Source: Hymenobacter properus
GTDB lineage: Bacteria; Bacteroidota; Bacteroidia; Cytophagales; Hymenobacteraceae
Reading direction: 5' to 3'
NCBI RefSeq assembly: GCF_015694735.1
Contig: NZ_JADQDP010000001.1
Coordinates: forward strand, 558,001 to 622,000
DNA length: 64,000 bases
Part shown: one piece after another, positions 8,582 through 17,221 of the stretch
Layout: each line of letters starts with the position of its first letter
How positions within the stretch are numbered: position 1 is the stretch's first letter
Program-made: the position numbers and the translations under genes
The notes under the pieces: model-generated
Databases searched by the model: none
The model's input: the letters and a program-made list of their open reading frames with translations, nothing else
What the model was told of the DNA's origin: nothing

Positions 8582-9778
8582 CTACAAGTACGACAGCCAC
8601 CAGTAGCTATGCCGCTGCTTGTAGCCCCGGTACCAGCGGCAGGGCCAGTACAGCGTAAATATCACGCCTGCCCACACGGCGTAGGCCCGTGCCAGGCTGG
8701 GCTCGTAGCCGGCGAGCCAGTCTTTGGGCTCGGCAAAGGAGAAGTTGAAGGGCTGGCCATATGCCAGGTAGCTCCACACCCAGGCGGCCCCGCTGATGAG
8801 CAGCAGGTGCAGCAGGTAGTAGAAAAACGGCACCTGCCCGAAGGTGCGCAGCCAGCGGCTGAGCTGGCCGGTGGCCGTTTCGGAGATGCTCAGCAGCCAC
8901 AGTGCCACCCCCTGCGTGAGGCAGACAAATAACAGTGAGGGCGGGTATTTGGTGATGTTGATGAAAGAGAGGACTGTGTAGAGCATTCCACGCGGCTGCA
9001 CACTCCAGGGCTGCGGGTCGCCGTACCAGTTGGTGGCCCGCAGCGCCACAAACAGCACCAGCAGCGCCGTGCCGGCCAGGCGCAGGCGCCGGTTGCGCGC
9101 CGCCAACGGCAGCCGAAACCACGGCCCCACCGCGTAGCCTGCCAGCATCAGCCCCAGCCAGGGCAAAAAGGAATAGGGCACCAGCAGCGGCGGCAGCCCC
9201 CGCAGCGGCAGCAGAAATGGGCTGTTGTGCAGCAGCGCCCACACCGCGTTATCAGTCGTGACGGGCTGGATATTCGGCAGCAGGTTGTGCCCCGCAATAA
9301 TCACGAAGGCCAGCGCCGCCAGCACGCCGCGCGGCAGCCACACCAGCCCCGCCAGCACCACCATACCCCAGCCAATGGCCCAGATGACTTGCAGCAGAAT
9401 GAGGTTGTAAGCGCCCCATTGCAGGATACCATTGATAACCACCACTTCCAGCAGCACCAGCCACAGCCCGCGGGTGAGCAAAAAGCCACTCAGGCGCTTG
9501 CGGCTGCCCAGCTTTTGCTCTAGCAGGTAGATGCTGCAGCCCGAGAGAAACACAAACGTGGGCGCGCAAAAGTGCGTGACCCAACGCGTGAAAAACAGCA
9601 AGGCCGACGCCTGCGTCACGTCCTCAGGCCGTACGCGGGTAGGGCTCCAGAACTCGCGGATGTGGTCGAGGGCCATGATGACCATCACCAGCCCACGCAC
9701 CACGTCGATGGCTTGCACCCGCGTCACGGCCGCGCGGCTGGGGATGGAAACGGGCGGCAGCGTAGCAGCTTGTGACAT
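8582..9778 (-). CDS. DUF1624 / heparan-alpha-glucosaminide acetyltransferase-like membrane protein
   Basis: A 398-residue multi-pass membrane protein. The N-terminus RVQAIDVVRGLVMVIMALDHIREFW is the hallmark of the DUF1624/HGSNAT group (D.vRG..m..M..DH), followed by the FFTRWVTHFCAPTFVFLSGCS segment. About ten hydrophobic segments follow. Relatives transfer acyl groups across membranes to sugars (HGSNAT acetylates lysosomal heparan glucosamine); the bacterial substrate is unknown. The first 15 residues are short and polar, supporting the ATG complementary to 9776-9778. A palindromic repeat lies upstream. Confidence 0.82.
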   Translation of the reverse strand: MSQAATLPPVSIPSRAAVTRVQAIDVVRGLVMVIMALDHIREFWSPTRVRPEDVTQASALLFFTRWVTHFCAPTFVFLSGCSIYLLEQKLGSRKRLSGFLLTRGLWLVLLEVVVINGILQWGAYNLILLQVIWAIGWGMVVLAGLVWLPRGVLAALAFVIIAGHNLLPNIQPVTTDNAVWALLHNSPFLLPLRGLPPLLVPYSFLPWLGLMLAGYAVGPWFRLPLAARNRRLRLAGTALLVLFVALRATNWYGDPQPWSVQPRGMLYTVLSFINITKYPPSLLFVCLTQGVALWLLSISETATGQLSRWLRTFGQVPFFYYLLHLLLISGAAWVWSYLAYGQPFNFSFAEPKDWLAGYEPSLARAYAVWAGVIFTLYWPCRWYRGYKQRHSYWWLSYL

Positions 9779-9824
9779 AGGCAGCTGGATGAAGGTGGGA
9801 AGGCTGCCAAGTTAGGCAAAGAAC

Positions 9825-9922
9825 CGTCATGCAGAGCGCAGCGAAGCATCTCGCGTGCAAGAGTGACTCAATCGATTGGTTTACTCCCACACGCGAGATG
9901 CTTCGCTGCGCGCTGCATGACG
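9825..9922. repeat. Dispersed palindromic repeat, copy 1 (GTCATGCAGAGC type)
   Basis: Two 33-nt arms (9825-9857 and 9890-9922), complementary except for one base, enclose a ~32-nt loop. The arms begin CGTCATGCAGAGCGCAGCGA and end TCTCGCGTG. The loop contains CGATTGGTTTACTC, also found in the loop of the copy at 18341, so the whole element is homologous, not just the arms. No coding capacity; it sits between two minus-strand genes. Confidence 0.9.
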
Positions 9923-9938
9923 GTCGTTTGCTTCGCTC

Positions 9939-10703
9939 CTACTCCTTCACGGTGGCGCCGTGCACGGCCAGCGCCTCGCCCAGCAGCCAGCGGCGCACGA
10001 AAGCATCGTCATCCGACACCTTGCCCAGCACGCGGTACTTTGAGCCAATTGCCGCGCTGCTCTCGGCCGCCTCGCGCACCACCGTACCAGGGCCCAGGTA
10101 AGAAGAGTGCACCATTTGCACAGCGCCGCCCTCGCGCACTCGTAGGAAAGCCACGTGAAAGTCGAGCCCGAGCACGTAAAGGCCCGGCCCCAAGGCCCGC
10201 ACCTGCTGCACGAAATCGGCCGACTCCACGCCCCAGTAGCGGGTGATGTGGGCTTCCGAAGTCAGATTTTTGATAATGCACTCCGACGTTTGCTTGGCCA
10301 GCACGGTGCGCTGCAGGCGCAGCCCGGCATCGTGCAGCGACGTGGTGACGAAGTAGCCGCAGGCAATGCGCCCGCGCCGTGGCTCCCAGCTGGTGCCGTA
10401 AAACGCCCACGGCGTGCCCTCCCAGGCCGGAAAGATGGTGCTGTCGAGGGCCGTGAGCAGCAGCTCCCGCGCTTCGGCCAGCCGGGCGGCCCGGGCTGGG
10501 CGCGTAGCCGCCTGCCGGTAGCGCGCCGCCAGCCGCAGGCGCCGGGCCGTGAAGCGCCGCAGGGTGGCATGGTAAGCGGGCGCGGAGAAGTGTTCCGCCG
10601 CGGCTTTTTTCGTCTTGCCAGAGGTACTGTCTGACGCTACGTTTTGGGCAAAGCAGCCCCGCAAGCCGGCCAGCAAGAGCAGGGCCAGGACACTGGATTT
10701 CAT
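9939..10703 (-). CDS. Exported protein with a cysteine-peptidase-like Cys/His pattern, uncharacterised
   Basis: A 254-residue protein starting at the ATG complementary to 10701-10703, which opens into a signal peptide (SSVLALLLLAGLRGCFAQ). An earlier in-frame start adds 15 polar residues and is less likely. An Arg-rich helical stretch (about 40-90) leads to the segment RGRIACGYFVTTSLHDAGL, in which a Cys at a helix start resembles NlpC/P60 or CHAP peptidases. A downstream LDFHVAFLRV could supply the His. This suggests a papain-like fold acting in the periplasm, but the similarity is by pattern only and substrate and activity are unknown. Confidence 0.65.
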   Translation of the reverse strand: MKSSVLALLLLAGLRGCFAQNVASDSTSGKTKKAAAEHFSAPAYHATLRRFTARRLRLAARYRQAATRPARAARLAEARELLLTALDSTIFPAWEGTPWAFYGTSWEPRRGRIACGYFVTTSLHDAGLRLQRTVLAKQTSECIIKNLTSEAHITRYWGVESADFVQQVRALGPGLYVLGLDFHVAFLRVREGGAVQMVHSSYLGPGTVVREAAESSAAIGSKYRVLGKVSDDDAFVRRWLLGEALAVHGATVKE

Positions 10704-10868
10704 ACGCGAAGGGTGCCGGCTGTTCTTCGCTCCGGCCTGGGCGCACAACGGCAGCAGGCCGGTGAATTATTGTAGCAAGCAGCTAACTAAAGTTTGTAAA
10801 TGCCACGGCCCTATTCTTCACGACAACGCCCCCGGCCGTTTCCACGTTGCCGAGGTTAGTTTTTTCGT

Positions 10869-12158
10869 ATGCCCCCTTTCATGCTGTTTCGCCTGCTGTT
10901 GCTTTTGCTGTTGGCCGCGCCCGCCGCGCCGGCCGCCGCCTACTCGGTGCTTACCCATCAGGCCATCGTCGACACGGCCTGGGCCGACTGCATCGCGCCC
11001 CAGCTCGAGCGCCACTACCCCGGCGGCACGGCCAAGGAGATGAACATGGCCAAGAGCTACGCCTACGGCGGGGCCATTTTGCAGGACATGGGCTATTACC
11101 CACTGGGCTCCAGCCTCTTCACCAACCTGACCCACTACGTGCGCTCCGGCGATTTCGTGCGCAACCTGCTGCGCGAGGCCCGCAACCGCAACGAGTACGC
11201 CTTTGCCTTGGGCGCGCTGGCCCACTACGCGGCCGACAACGTGGGCCACCCCGAGGGTACCAACCTGATTATCCCCACGGTGTATCCGGACTTAAAAGCC
11301 AAGTTCGGGCCGGTGGTAACCTACGAGCAGTCGCGCGTGCGGCACACCGAGATGGAGTTTTCCTTCGACGTGGTGCAGGTGGCCGCGGGGCGCTACCAGA
11401 GCCAGAAATATCACAAGGCCATTGGCTTTCGGGTGAGCAAGCCGGTGATGGAGCGGGCTTTCCGCCAAACCTACGGCATCGAGATGAAGCAGATTTTTCT
11501 GAGCGTGGATGCCAGCATCATCATGTTTCGCTTCGCGGTGAACCAGCTGCTGCCGGCCGCCGCCCGCGCCGCCTGGCACCACAAGCACGATGAAATCCGG
11601 GCGCTGAGCCCACGCGCCCGACGCGGCGATTCACTCTACCACGCCAACCGCCGGCAGTACCGCCGCGAGTTCGGCAATGACTACGAGCGGCCGGGCTTCG
11701 GCGCCAAGCTGATGGCCAACGTGCTGCGTGTGCTGCCCAAAATCGGCCCGCTCAAGCCCTACGCCTTCACCTTGCCCGACGTGCCGGGGGCCCTGCAGTT
11801 CCACCGCAGCTACCAAGATTCGGAGGCCCGGTTTCGCACTTTGGTGAAGGAACAGCCCGCCGACACCTCCCGCACCCGCCCGCTGGCCGATAACAACCTC
11901 GACACCGGCGCGCCCACCCAACCCACCGCCTACGTTCTGGCCGACCGCACCTACGGCGAACTGCTGCGCCGGCTGCATAAGCACAAGTTCCGGCGCCTTA
12001 CCCCCGCCCTGCGCCAAACGCTGCTCGCCTATTTCGCCAACGGCATTCCGGTGCCTAACCGCGAAACCGACCGTGACGACGACAACGCCCGCGAAGCTCG
12101 CAAATACCGTCGCAAAACCCAGGAAGCCCTCGCGGCCCTGCGGGCCCTGCCGGGGTAA
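10869..12158 (+). CDS. Zinc-dependent phospholipase C-like protein
   Basis: A 429-residue exported protein. Signal peptide FMLFRLLLLLLLAAPAAPAAA, then YSVLTHQAIVDTAW and, about 90 residues on, EYAFALGALAHYAADNVGHP. The His residues of THQ and of the LAHYAADxxGHP motif match the metal ligands of the bacterial zinc-dependent phospholipase C / S1-P1 nuclease-like fold. The region beyond residue 200 is rich in Arg/Ala, with an RETDRDDDNAREARKYRRKTQE tail and no recognised domain. A phosphodiester-type activity is expected; the natural substrate is unknown. The ATG at 10869 is chosen because the signal peptide starts there. Confidence 0.75.
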   Translation: MPPFMLFRLLLLLLLAAPAAPAAAYSVLTHQAIVDTAWADCIAPQLERHYPGGTAKEMNMAKSYAYGGAILQDMGYYPLGSSLFTNLTHYVRSGDFVRNLLREARNRNEYAFALGALAHYAADNVGHPEGTNLIIPTVYPDLKAKFGPVVTYEQSRVRHTEMEFSFDVVQVAAGRYQSQKYHKAIGFRVSKPVMERAFRQTYGIEMKQIFLSVDASIIMFRFAVNQLLPAAARAAWHHKHDEIRALSPRARRGDSLYHANRRQYRREFGNDYERPGFGAKLMANVLRVLPKIGPLKPYAFTLPDVPGALQFHRSYQDSEARFRTLVKEQPADTSRTRPLADNNLDTGAPTQPTAYVLADRTYGELLRRLHKHKFRRLTPALRQTLLAYFANGIPVPNRETDRDDDNAREARKYRRKTQEALAALRALPG

Positions 12159-12402
12159 GCACATTTGCCGGGCAACTTCTCTCTGTCTATGCAGCCACTT
12201 TGGCGGTTAGAGTTTTAGTGGGCGGGAGCAGCAGCTGATGGCGCTTGCAGGCCGGTTATCGATACGCGAACACTAGCACTTGGTGGCAATGGGGTTCGCG
12301 TCAACCCATCTCTTGAGGCTGGTCTTGGAATTCAGAAAGAGGGCTGTGACACATGTGCTGGTCGTAACTTCACGGTTTCACTATCTATTATTCTGTTTGC
12401 CA

Positions 12403-14808
12403 GTGATTACACGCTTACTTTTCTTTTTTCTACTTTTAAGCGCAACCTCCGCCTACTGCCAGACGGTGCTGCTATCCGAGGATTTTGAAAACGGATTGGG
12501 CCCGTTTCGCCAGGTCGGTGGCCAGGCCGGGCTGAACTGGTTTCGGGGAACGCAGGCGGGCAACGGCGCGCGCTGGCTGGGCCAGCAAGCCGCTTTTGCC
12601 TCGGGCAGCGCCACAGCGTATGCCCCCGTTCCCAATGTGAACGACGCGACGCACTTGTACTGCGATGTCACCTTTCCGGCCGGGACCAGCACGTTTTTCC
12701 TGCGGCTGGATATGCGCACCGAGGGCCGATTCACCATCTTTCAGGCACCTACTACGTTTCTGCCCCTGGGTGGTGTCGAGCCGCTGCAACTGCCGCAGGT
12801 ATACAGCGTCACCGGCACGCCCAACCCAGCCGGCCCCGCGGTGTTCACCTCGCTGCAAATTCGGCTAAGCCCGGCCCTGGCGGGCACCACGCAGCGCTTC
12901 GTTTTCACGTGGGTAAATCGGGCTGTGCTGCGCGAATTGCCGGCCGCGTTCGACAACGTGCAGTTCATTGCCGGCGCGCTGCCGCCCCTGGCCGGCACCT
13001 ACGCCATCGACCGGCAGCAGCCCAGCTCGGCGCGCTCGTTCAGTTCGTTTACCGAAGCCATCTGGGCGCTCAACGAGGGCGGCACGGCCGGCCCCACCAC
13101 GTTTGAGGCCACGCCCGGCCAGCGCTTTGTGGAGGCGCCGCCGTGGCTGCGGGGCACCAATTCGCACGCCGTGGTTTTTCGGCGGGGCGCGGGGGCCGGG
13201 GCCAACCCCGCCATCCAGTCGGAAAACATCGGCATTGCCCTCTCCGGGGCCAGTAATTTTACTTTTGATGGCATCGACATCGTGCCCGGCACCACCGGCC
13301 CCGTTGTGGGCTACCAGCTGAGCAACCGCGACAATGTGGCCGGGTGCCGCAATGTCACCATCCGCAACTGCGCCATTCGGCTGGGCAATTCGTCGGAATT
13401 CACCCGGGGCATCTACCAGCAAAGCACACTGTATGCCAACCTGGGACAGGGCGATACGGCCCGGGTAAACGGCCATATCCGCTACGAAAACATCACCATC
13501 GACCACGTCAACGAGGGCATCCGGCTAAAATCGGACTATCAGAATATGCCGGACTACGACGTGGAAATCAGCCACGTCACCATTGGCTCGGGCGCCGCCC
13601 GCAGCATCGGCCAAACCACCCGCATTGAGGGCACCAATGGCATCTACGCCAACCGGCTAAATGGCTTGCGCGTGCACGACTCGGTGATTCGGGGCTTGGT
13701 GGGCTCCAACGACCAGCTGTGCGGCATTTACCTTTCCGACGTGGTGGGGCCGCAGCCCACCGTGATTGCCCGCAACCGCCTCGACAACCTGGAGTACCTA
13801 CTGCCCAACGTGACGGCCAGCTTCACGGGCATTTATGGCATTCGGATTTACCAGACCGCCGGAGCGGGCACCAACTACCTCGCGCCGCCGGCCGACGTGC
13901 AGGTGTTCAACAACCAGGTGCAGAACCTGTACTACAACGCCGCTCCCACTTACCCCTTCCGTGTGGAGGGCTCCGTGCAGGGACTTTACTTCATGGTGAC
14001 CAATGCGCCTACCAACCAATACCTGGTGGCCAACAACACCGTGGCCCTTAGCAATGTGGCCACCCCGGGCGTAGGATTGACGAACTTGATTCTGGGTTGT
14101 GCGCAGCCCTCGCATGGCCCGGTAGAGGCCGTTAACAACGTGCTGGTGGCCACTACGCCCACCAGCGGCCCGCGGTCGGCCTTGCTGGTGCACGTCGACG
14201 TCCCCCGCAACCAAGGGGCCGCCACCGCCACCAATCTGCGCCTCGACCACAACGACTATGTGCTGAACAGCGTGCCCCAGGGCGATGTGGGCCACGTCCA
14301 CGTGGAGGGTACGTCCACGGCTACGCCCTTTGTGGGCCAAACCCTGGCCGACTGGAAGGCCCTGACGCAGCAGGAAAAGCACTCGCGCGACCTCGACCCC
14401 CAATTTGCGCCCGGCTCAGACCTGCGGCCCACTAACCCGGCCCTGGCCCGGGCAGGCACGCTCGTAAAGCTGGTGGCCACCGACCTTGCCGGCCAGCCGC
14501 GCGCCACTCCGCCCGATGTGGGCGTCCTGGAATTTTCGCCGCCGCTGGTGGCAAGCCCAACAACGGTAGTCCAGGCCTGGCCTGTGCCCTTCGCCGACTA
14601 CCTGGAGCTGGCCTTGCCCGCGAGCCTCACCGGCGAGCTGCAGGCCGAGCTGGTGGATGCAATGGGCCGCATCGCCTTGCGGCAAACCCTGCCCGATGGC
14701 ACCGGTGCTCATCAGCTAACGGGCCTCGCGCACTTGGCGCCCGGGTCTTACGTGCTGTGCCTGCGCTCAGCCAAAGGCGAAGTCGTGCGGCTGCACGTGG
14801 CCCGCTAG
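12403..14808 (+). CDS. Secreted parallel beta-helix protein with T9SS C-terminal domain
   Basis: About 801 residues if translation starts at the GTG at 12403, which opens the signal peptide ITRLLFFFLLLSATSAYCQ. An upstream TTG at 12280 would add 41 residues before it, and no ATG fits. After an N-terminal jelly-roll-like region (EDFENGLGPF, about 30-190) comes a repetitive region (about 230-640) with NVTIRNCAIR, ENITIDHVNEGI and VEISHVTIG units typical of right-handed beta-helix proteins. The last ~85 residues (VQAWPVPFADYLELALP ... PGSYVLCLRSAKGEVVRLHVAR) form a T9SS type A sorting domain. Secretion is likely; the substrate of any helix activity is unknown. Confidence 0.78.
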   Translation: MITRLLFFFLLLSATSAYCQTVLLSEDFENGLGPFRQVGGQAGLNWFRGTQAGNGARWLGQQAAFASGSATAYAPVPNVNDATHLYCDVTFPAGTSTFFLRLDMRTEGRFTIFQAPTTFLPLGGVEPLQLPQVYSVTGTPNPAGPAVFTSLQIRLSPALAGTTQRFVFTWVNRAVLRELPAAFDNVQFIAGALPPLAGTYAIDRQQPSSARSFSSFTEAIWALNEGGTAGPTTFEATPGQRFVEAPPWLRGTNSHAVVFRRGAGAGANPAIQSENIGIALSGASNFTFDGIDIVPGTTGPVVGYQLSNRDNVAGCRNVTIRNCAIRLGNSSEFTRGIYQQSTLYANLGQGDTARVNGHIRYENITIDHVNEGIRLKSDYQNMPDYDVEISHVTIGSGAARSIGQTTRIEGTNGIYANRLNGLRVHDSVIRGLVGSNDQLCGIYLSDVVGPQPTVIARNRLDNLEYLLPNVTASFTGIYGIRIYQTAGAGTNYLAPPADVQVFNNQVQNLYYNAAPTYPFRVEGSVQGLYFMVTNAPTNQYLVANNTVALSNVATPGVGLTNLILGCAQPSHGPVEAVNNVLVATTPTSGPRSALLVHVDVPRNQGAATATNLRLDHNDYVLNSVPQGDVGHVHVEGTSTATPFVGQTLADWKALTQQEKHSRDLDPQFAPGSDLRPTNPALARAGTLVKLVATDLAGQPRATPPDVGVLEFSPPLVASPTTVVQAWPVPFADYLELALPASLTGELQAELVDAMGRIALRQTLPDGTGAHQLTGLAHLAPGSYVLCLRSAKGEVVRLHVAR

Positions 14809-14826
14809 CCACCGCTTACTTCTTCC

Positions 14827-14834
14827 TAACTTGC
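14827..14834 (+). promoter_or_regulatory. Promoter-like TAACTTGC element close to the TlpA-like gene start
   Basis: TAACTTGC lies 5 nt before the ATG at 14840 and fits the TAnC-TT-(T)GC pattern seen before other genes here. If active, the transcript would be nearly leaderless. It deviates from TAnnTTTG by one base and no -33 box was confirmed. Confidence 0.3.
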
Positions 14835-14839
14835 TCCGC

Positions 14840-15517
14840 ATGATGCGACCCTACCTGTGGACGGCCCTGCTGCTGGCCGCGCTGCCCGCCGCCGCGCAAC
14901 GCGCCAAAGTCACGAAAACCACCGTGTTCAAAGACGTGGACGGCCACGTCATTTCCAAGGACGAGTTCAAGGCCAAGCTGAGCACCGGCCAGTTTGCCGT
15001 CTACGACCACCAATCGCAGGGGCGCGCCTTCACATCTATTTCGCTGCGCCCTGCCGACACGCCCGACGCTGTGCGCACGCAGGCCCTGTCGCCGGCGCGC
15101 ACCTTCGGCACGGCCGCCCCCGCCTTCAGCGGCGTGGATGTGCGCACGGGCCAGCCGGTGGCACTGGCCGACTTGCGGGGCAAGGTGGTAGTGGTGAATT
15201 TCTGGTTTATCCGCTGCCCTTACTGCATCGAGGAAATGCCGAACCTCAAAACGCTCACGGCCGCTTATGGCGCCAACCCCGATGTGGTGTTCGTGTCGGT
15301 GGCGCGCGACAAGCCCGAGGCGCTGCGCAAGTTTCTGGCCACGCGCGGCGACTTCGGCTTCGCGGTGCTGCCCGAAGGGAGCGAGGTGGCCCGGCAGTTC
15401 GGAGTGCTGGGCTACCCCACCACGGCCGTCATCGACCGGCAGGGCCGCTTCACCTACGACCAGGAATACACCGACAACCTAACGCGGTTGCGCGAGGCCA
15501 TCGGGCGGGCACTGTAA
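14840..15517 (+). CDS. TlpA-like thioredoxin-fold protein
   Basis: A 225-residue exported thioredoxin-like protein. Tandem ATGs at 14840 and 14843 precede a signal peptide (YLWTALLLAALPAAAQ). The N-terminal ~85 residues form an extra domain (TTVFKDVDGHVISKDEFKAKL). The C-terminal thioredoxin fold has TAAPAFSGVDVRTGQ, LRGKVVVVNFWFIRCPYCIEEMP with the redox pair Cys126/Cys129 (CPYC, not the usual CGPC), and a cis-Pro loop GYPTTAVID. TlpA/ResA-like proteins reduce disulfides in the periplasm, for example in cytochrome c maturation; the partner here is unknown. It lies 31 bp after the beta-helix gene. Confidence 0.87.
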   Translation: MMRPYLWTALLLAALPAAAQRAKVTKTTVFKDVDGHVISKDEFKAKLSTGQFAVYDHQSQGRAFTSISLRPADTPDAVRTQALSPARTFGTAAPAFSGVDVRTGQPVALADLRGKVVVVNFWFIRCPYCIEEMPNLKTLTAAYGANPDVVFVSVARDKPEALRKFLATRGDFGFAVLPEGSEVARQFGVLGYPTTAVIDRQGRFTYDQEYTDNLTRLREAIGRAL

Positions 15518-15529
15518 GGCATCCGACCT

Positions 15530-16132
15530 TTAGCTGAGTTCTGGCGCCGCCTTCCAGCGCACCTTCTCGGCCCAGCACTCCGCGGCCTGATAGATGAGGT
15601 GAAAGACGGGTTCTTTCAGGAATAGGTAGCCTTCGATGCTGTCGGGGAAAACGGTGGCGGCGCGGCTTTTCAGCAGTTCATATTCTTGGCGGGCTGGCGC
15701 GTAGGCCCGCAGGTAGTCCCGAAACAGCAAGGCAAACCGAGCATTGAAGCGCCCGGCTTCGCGCACGTGAATGTGGGTGCGGCGCCCACCCAGGGGCTCG
15801 CGCAGGTAGAGCTTGCGCAGCTCGTCCGAATGCTCGGGCAGAGCGTGGTACACATCGTACTCGAAGGCACCTTGCCGGAAACCGGCCTGCCAGAGCGGAT
15901 GCGTCAGCCCGGTCACATCGTCGAGGTCGGCTACGGTAATCTGAATGTCGATGACGTCTTTGGCGCACAGGTCCGGCACGGCGGTGGAGCCGATGTGGTC
16001 GATGCGCAAAATGGCGGGGCCGGCGGCGGCGCAAATGCGCCGGGCTATTTCGGAGAACTCCCCGGCCCACGACTCGCGGTGCGACACCAGTACCACCGCT
16101 CTAGATTTCTGAAATACCTGTTGCGCTAACAT
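15530..16132 (-). CDS. GrpB/UPF0157 family protein (nucleotidyltransferase fold)
   Basis: A 200-residue cytoplasmic protein. The family signature IDHIGSTAVPDLCAKDVIDIQITV (about residues 43-66) is nearly canonical; the GS...D.D-like pattern places the family in the nucleotidyltransferase superfamily. HALPEHSDELRKLYLREP and HIHVREAG.....FALLFRDYLRAYP-like segments also match the family. The biochemical role of bacterial GrpB proteins is poorly defined. On the minus strand a TAAATTTG (complement of 16150-16157), matching the -7 box, lies about 17 nt upstream of the ATG, so its transcript leader is probably short. Confidence 0.85.
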   Translation of the reverse strand: MLAQQVFQKSRAVVLVSHRESWAGEFSEIARRICAAAGPAILRIDHIGSTAVPDLCAKDVIDIQITVADLDDVTGLTHPLWQAGFRQGAFEYDVYHALPEHSDELRKLYLREPLGGRRTHIHVREAGRFNARFALLFRDYLRAYAPARQEYELLKSRAATVFPDSIEGYLFLKEPVFHLIYQAAECWAEKVRWKAAPELS

Positions 16133-16149
16133 CGGCTTGAATTAAGTGT

Positions 16150-16157
16150 CAAATTTA
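16150..16157 (-). promoter_or_regulatory. Putative -7 box for the GrpB-family gene
   Basis: On the minus strand this reads TAAATTTG, matching TAnnTTTG, 17 nt upstream of the ATG (complement of 16130-16132). No clear -33 TTTG at the expected spacing. Nothing else was recognised in the 196-bp gap between this gene and the esterase gene. Confidence 0.4.
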
Positions 16158-16328
16158 TATCTAAACCCGAATAAATTGACTCATGCCGGGGCCACTTTTC
16201 GATTAGCCCCCGCAATAATTCGCTCAAAGCAGCAAGTGTCCCGTTAGCCACCCGGCAGTAGCCAAAATTTCGGTGACCAGATGTTAAAAAGATAAGCTTT
16301 CCCCACCGAGCGGGTGCGGTTCGGAAGT

Positions 16329-17087
16329 TCAATTCGTTAGAAAGCGCGCCACGGCTTCCTTCATCTCTACCTTCTGAGCCTCGGTGGCCCCGTCCCACAT
16401 GTCGTTGTGAATGGTATGAGGAAGGGGCAAGATGACGGTGCCAAATTGCCGCTGCTCGGCGGGCGTGGGCAGCACGCCGGGGTCGGCCACCTGGTCGGAG
16501 GAGCGCAACGACAGCACGCGGGGCCGCCGGGCCCGGGGCAACGGCACGCGCCGGTTGTCGAGCGAGATGACGCGTGCGACGCGGCCCGGGTGCTCGGCCA
16601 CGTACAGCATCGAGATGTCGCCGCCGTTGGAATGGCCGGCCAGCAACAAGCGGTTCGCTTGCAGGCGGCGGTAGCGGCGGTGCAGTGCCTGGCGCACAAA
16701 TTCGATGTTTTGTGCCCCGCGCTCCCACCACGGGCGGCGAACAACGCGCACTTCGCCCGTAGTGGGCATGGGCGCGTCAGTGGGCAGTTCGTGCTGGATG
16801 CTGGCAACCAGGTAGCCGTGTGCCACCAGGGTTCGGGCCAGAAAGGTGTAAGCGGTATTTTGCCCGCCATAGCCGTGGCTGAGAATGGCGGGCTTTAGCC
16901 GGCTCCTGGTATTGGCACCGGTGGGAAGGTAAAGCACCACCGGCACCGCCCGCTGGCGCGCCGAATCGAACAGCACCCACGGCTCGGCCCGCATGTCGGC
17001 CGGGATGGCTGCGGGCACGGCCAGGCGGGAAGTGGTGGCACAGCTGCTTATGAGCAGCAGCAACGCGGGGAGCAGTAAGCGTTTCAT
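16329..17087 (-). CDS. Alpha/beta hydrolase lipoprotein (PAF-acetylhydrolase-like)
   Basis: A 252-residue lipoprotein. A short signal (RLLLPALLLLIS) ends in the lipobox ISSC, giving lipid-modified Cys16. The alpha/beta-hydrolase fold shows AILSHGYGG (oxyanion strand, about 68-76), a nucleophile elbow LLAGHSNGGDIS (G-H-S-N-G, about 147-158), an acid candidate in the VLSLRSSDQVADPG loop, and a C-terminal PHTIHNDMWD whose His would complete the triad. The pattern resembles platelet-activating-factor acetylhydrolase/chlorophyllase-type esterases. It is likely membrane-anchored in the periplasm; substrate unknown. Confidence 0.82.
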   Translation of the reverse strand: MKRLLLPALLLLISSCATTSRLAVPAAIPADMRAEPWVLFDSARQRAVPVVLYLPTGANTRSRLKPAILSHGYGGQNTAYTFLARTLVAHGYLVASIQHELPTDAPMPTTGEVRVVRRPWWERGAQNIEFVRQALHRRYRRLQANRLLLAGHSNGGDISMLYVAEHPGRVARVISLDNRRVPLPRARRPRVLSLRSSDQVADPGVLPTPAEQRQFGTVILPLPHTIHNDMWDGATEAQKVEMKEAVARFLTN

Positions 17088-17221
17088 GCGGCAAATATCA
17101 GGCGATGCTCATGCCCACTATCACCGGCTGCGTTCGCCCAGCACTAACCTTTCGGGGCCGGGCGGGGTACACCTTGCGCCCCGGCGGGCGGCCCGGCGCG
17201 GCTTGCGTTGCCAGTTTTTTT

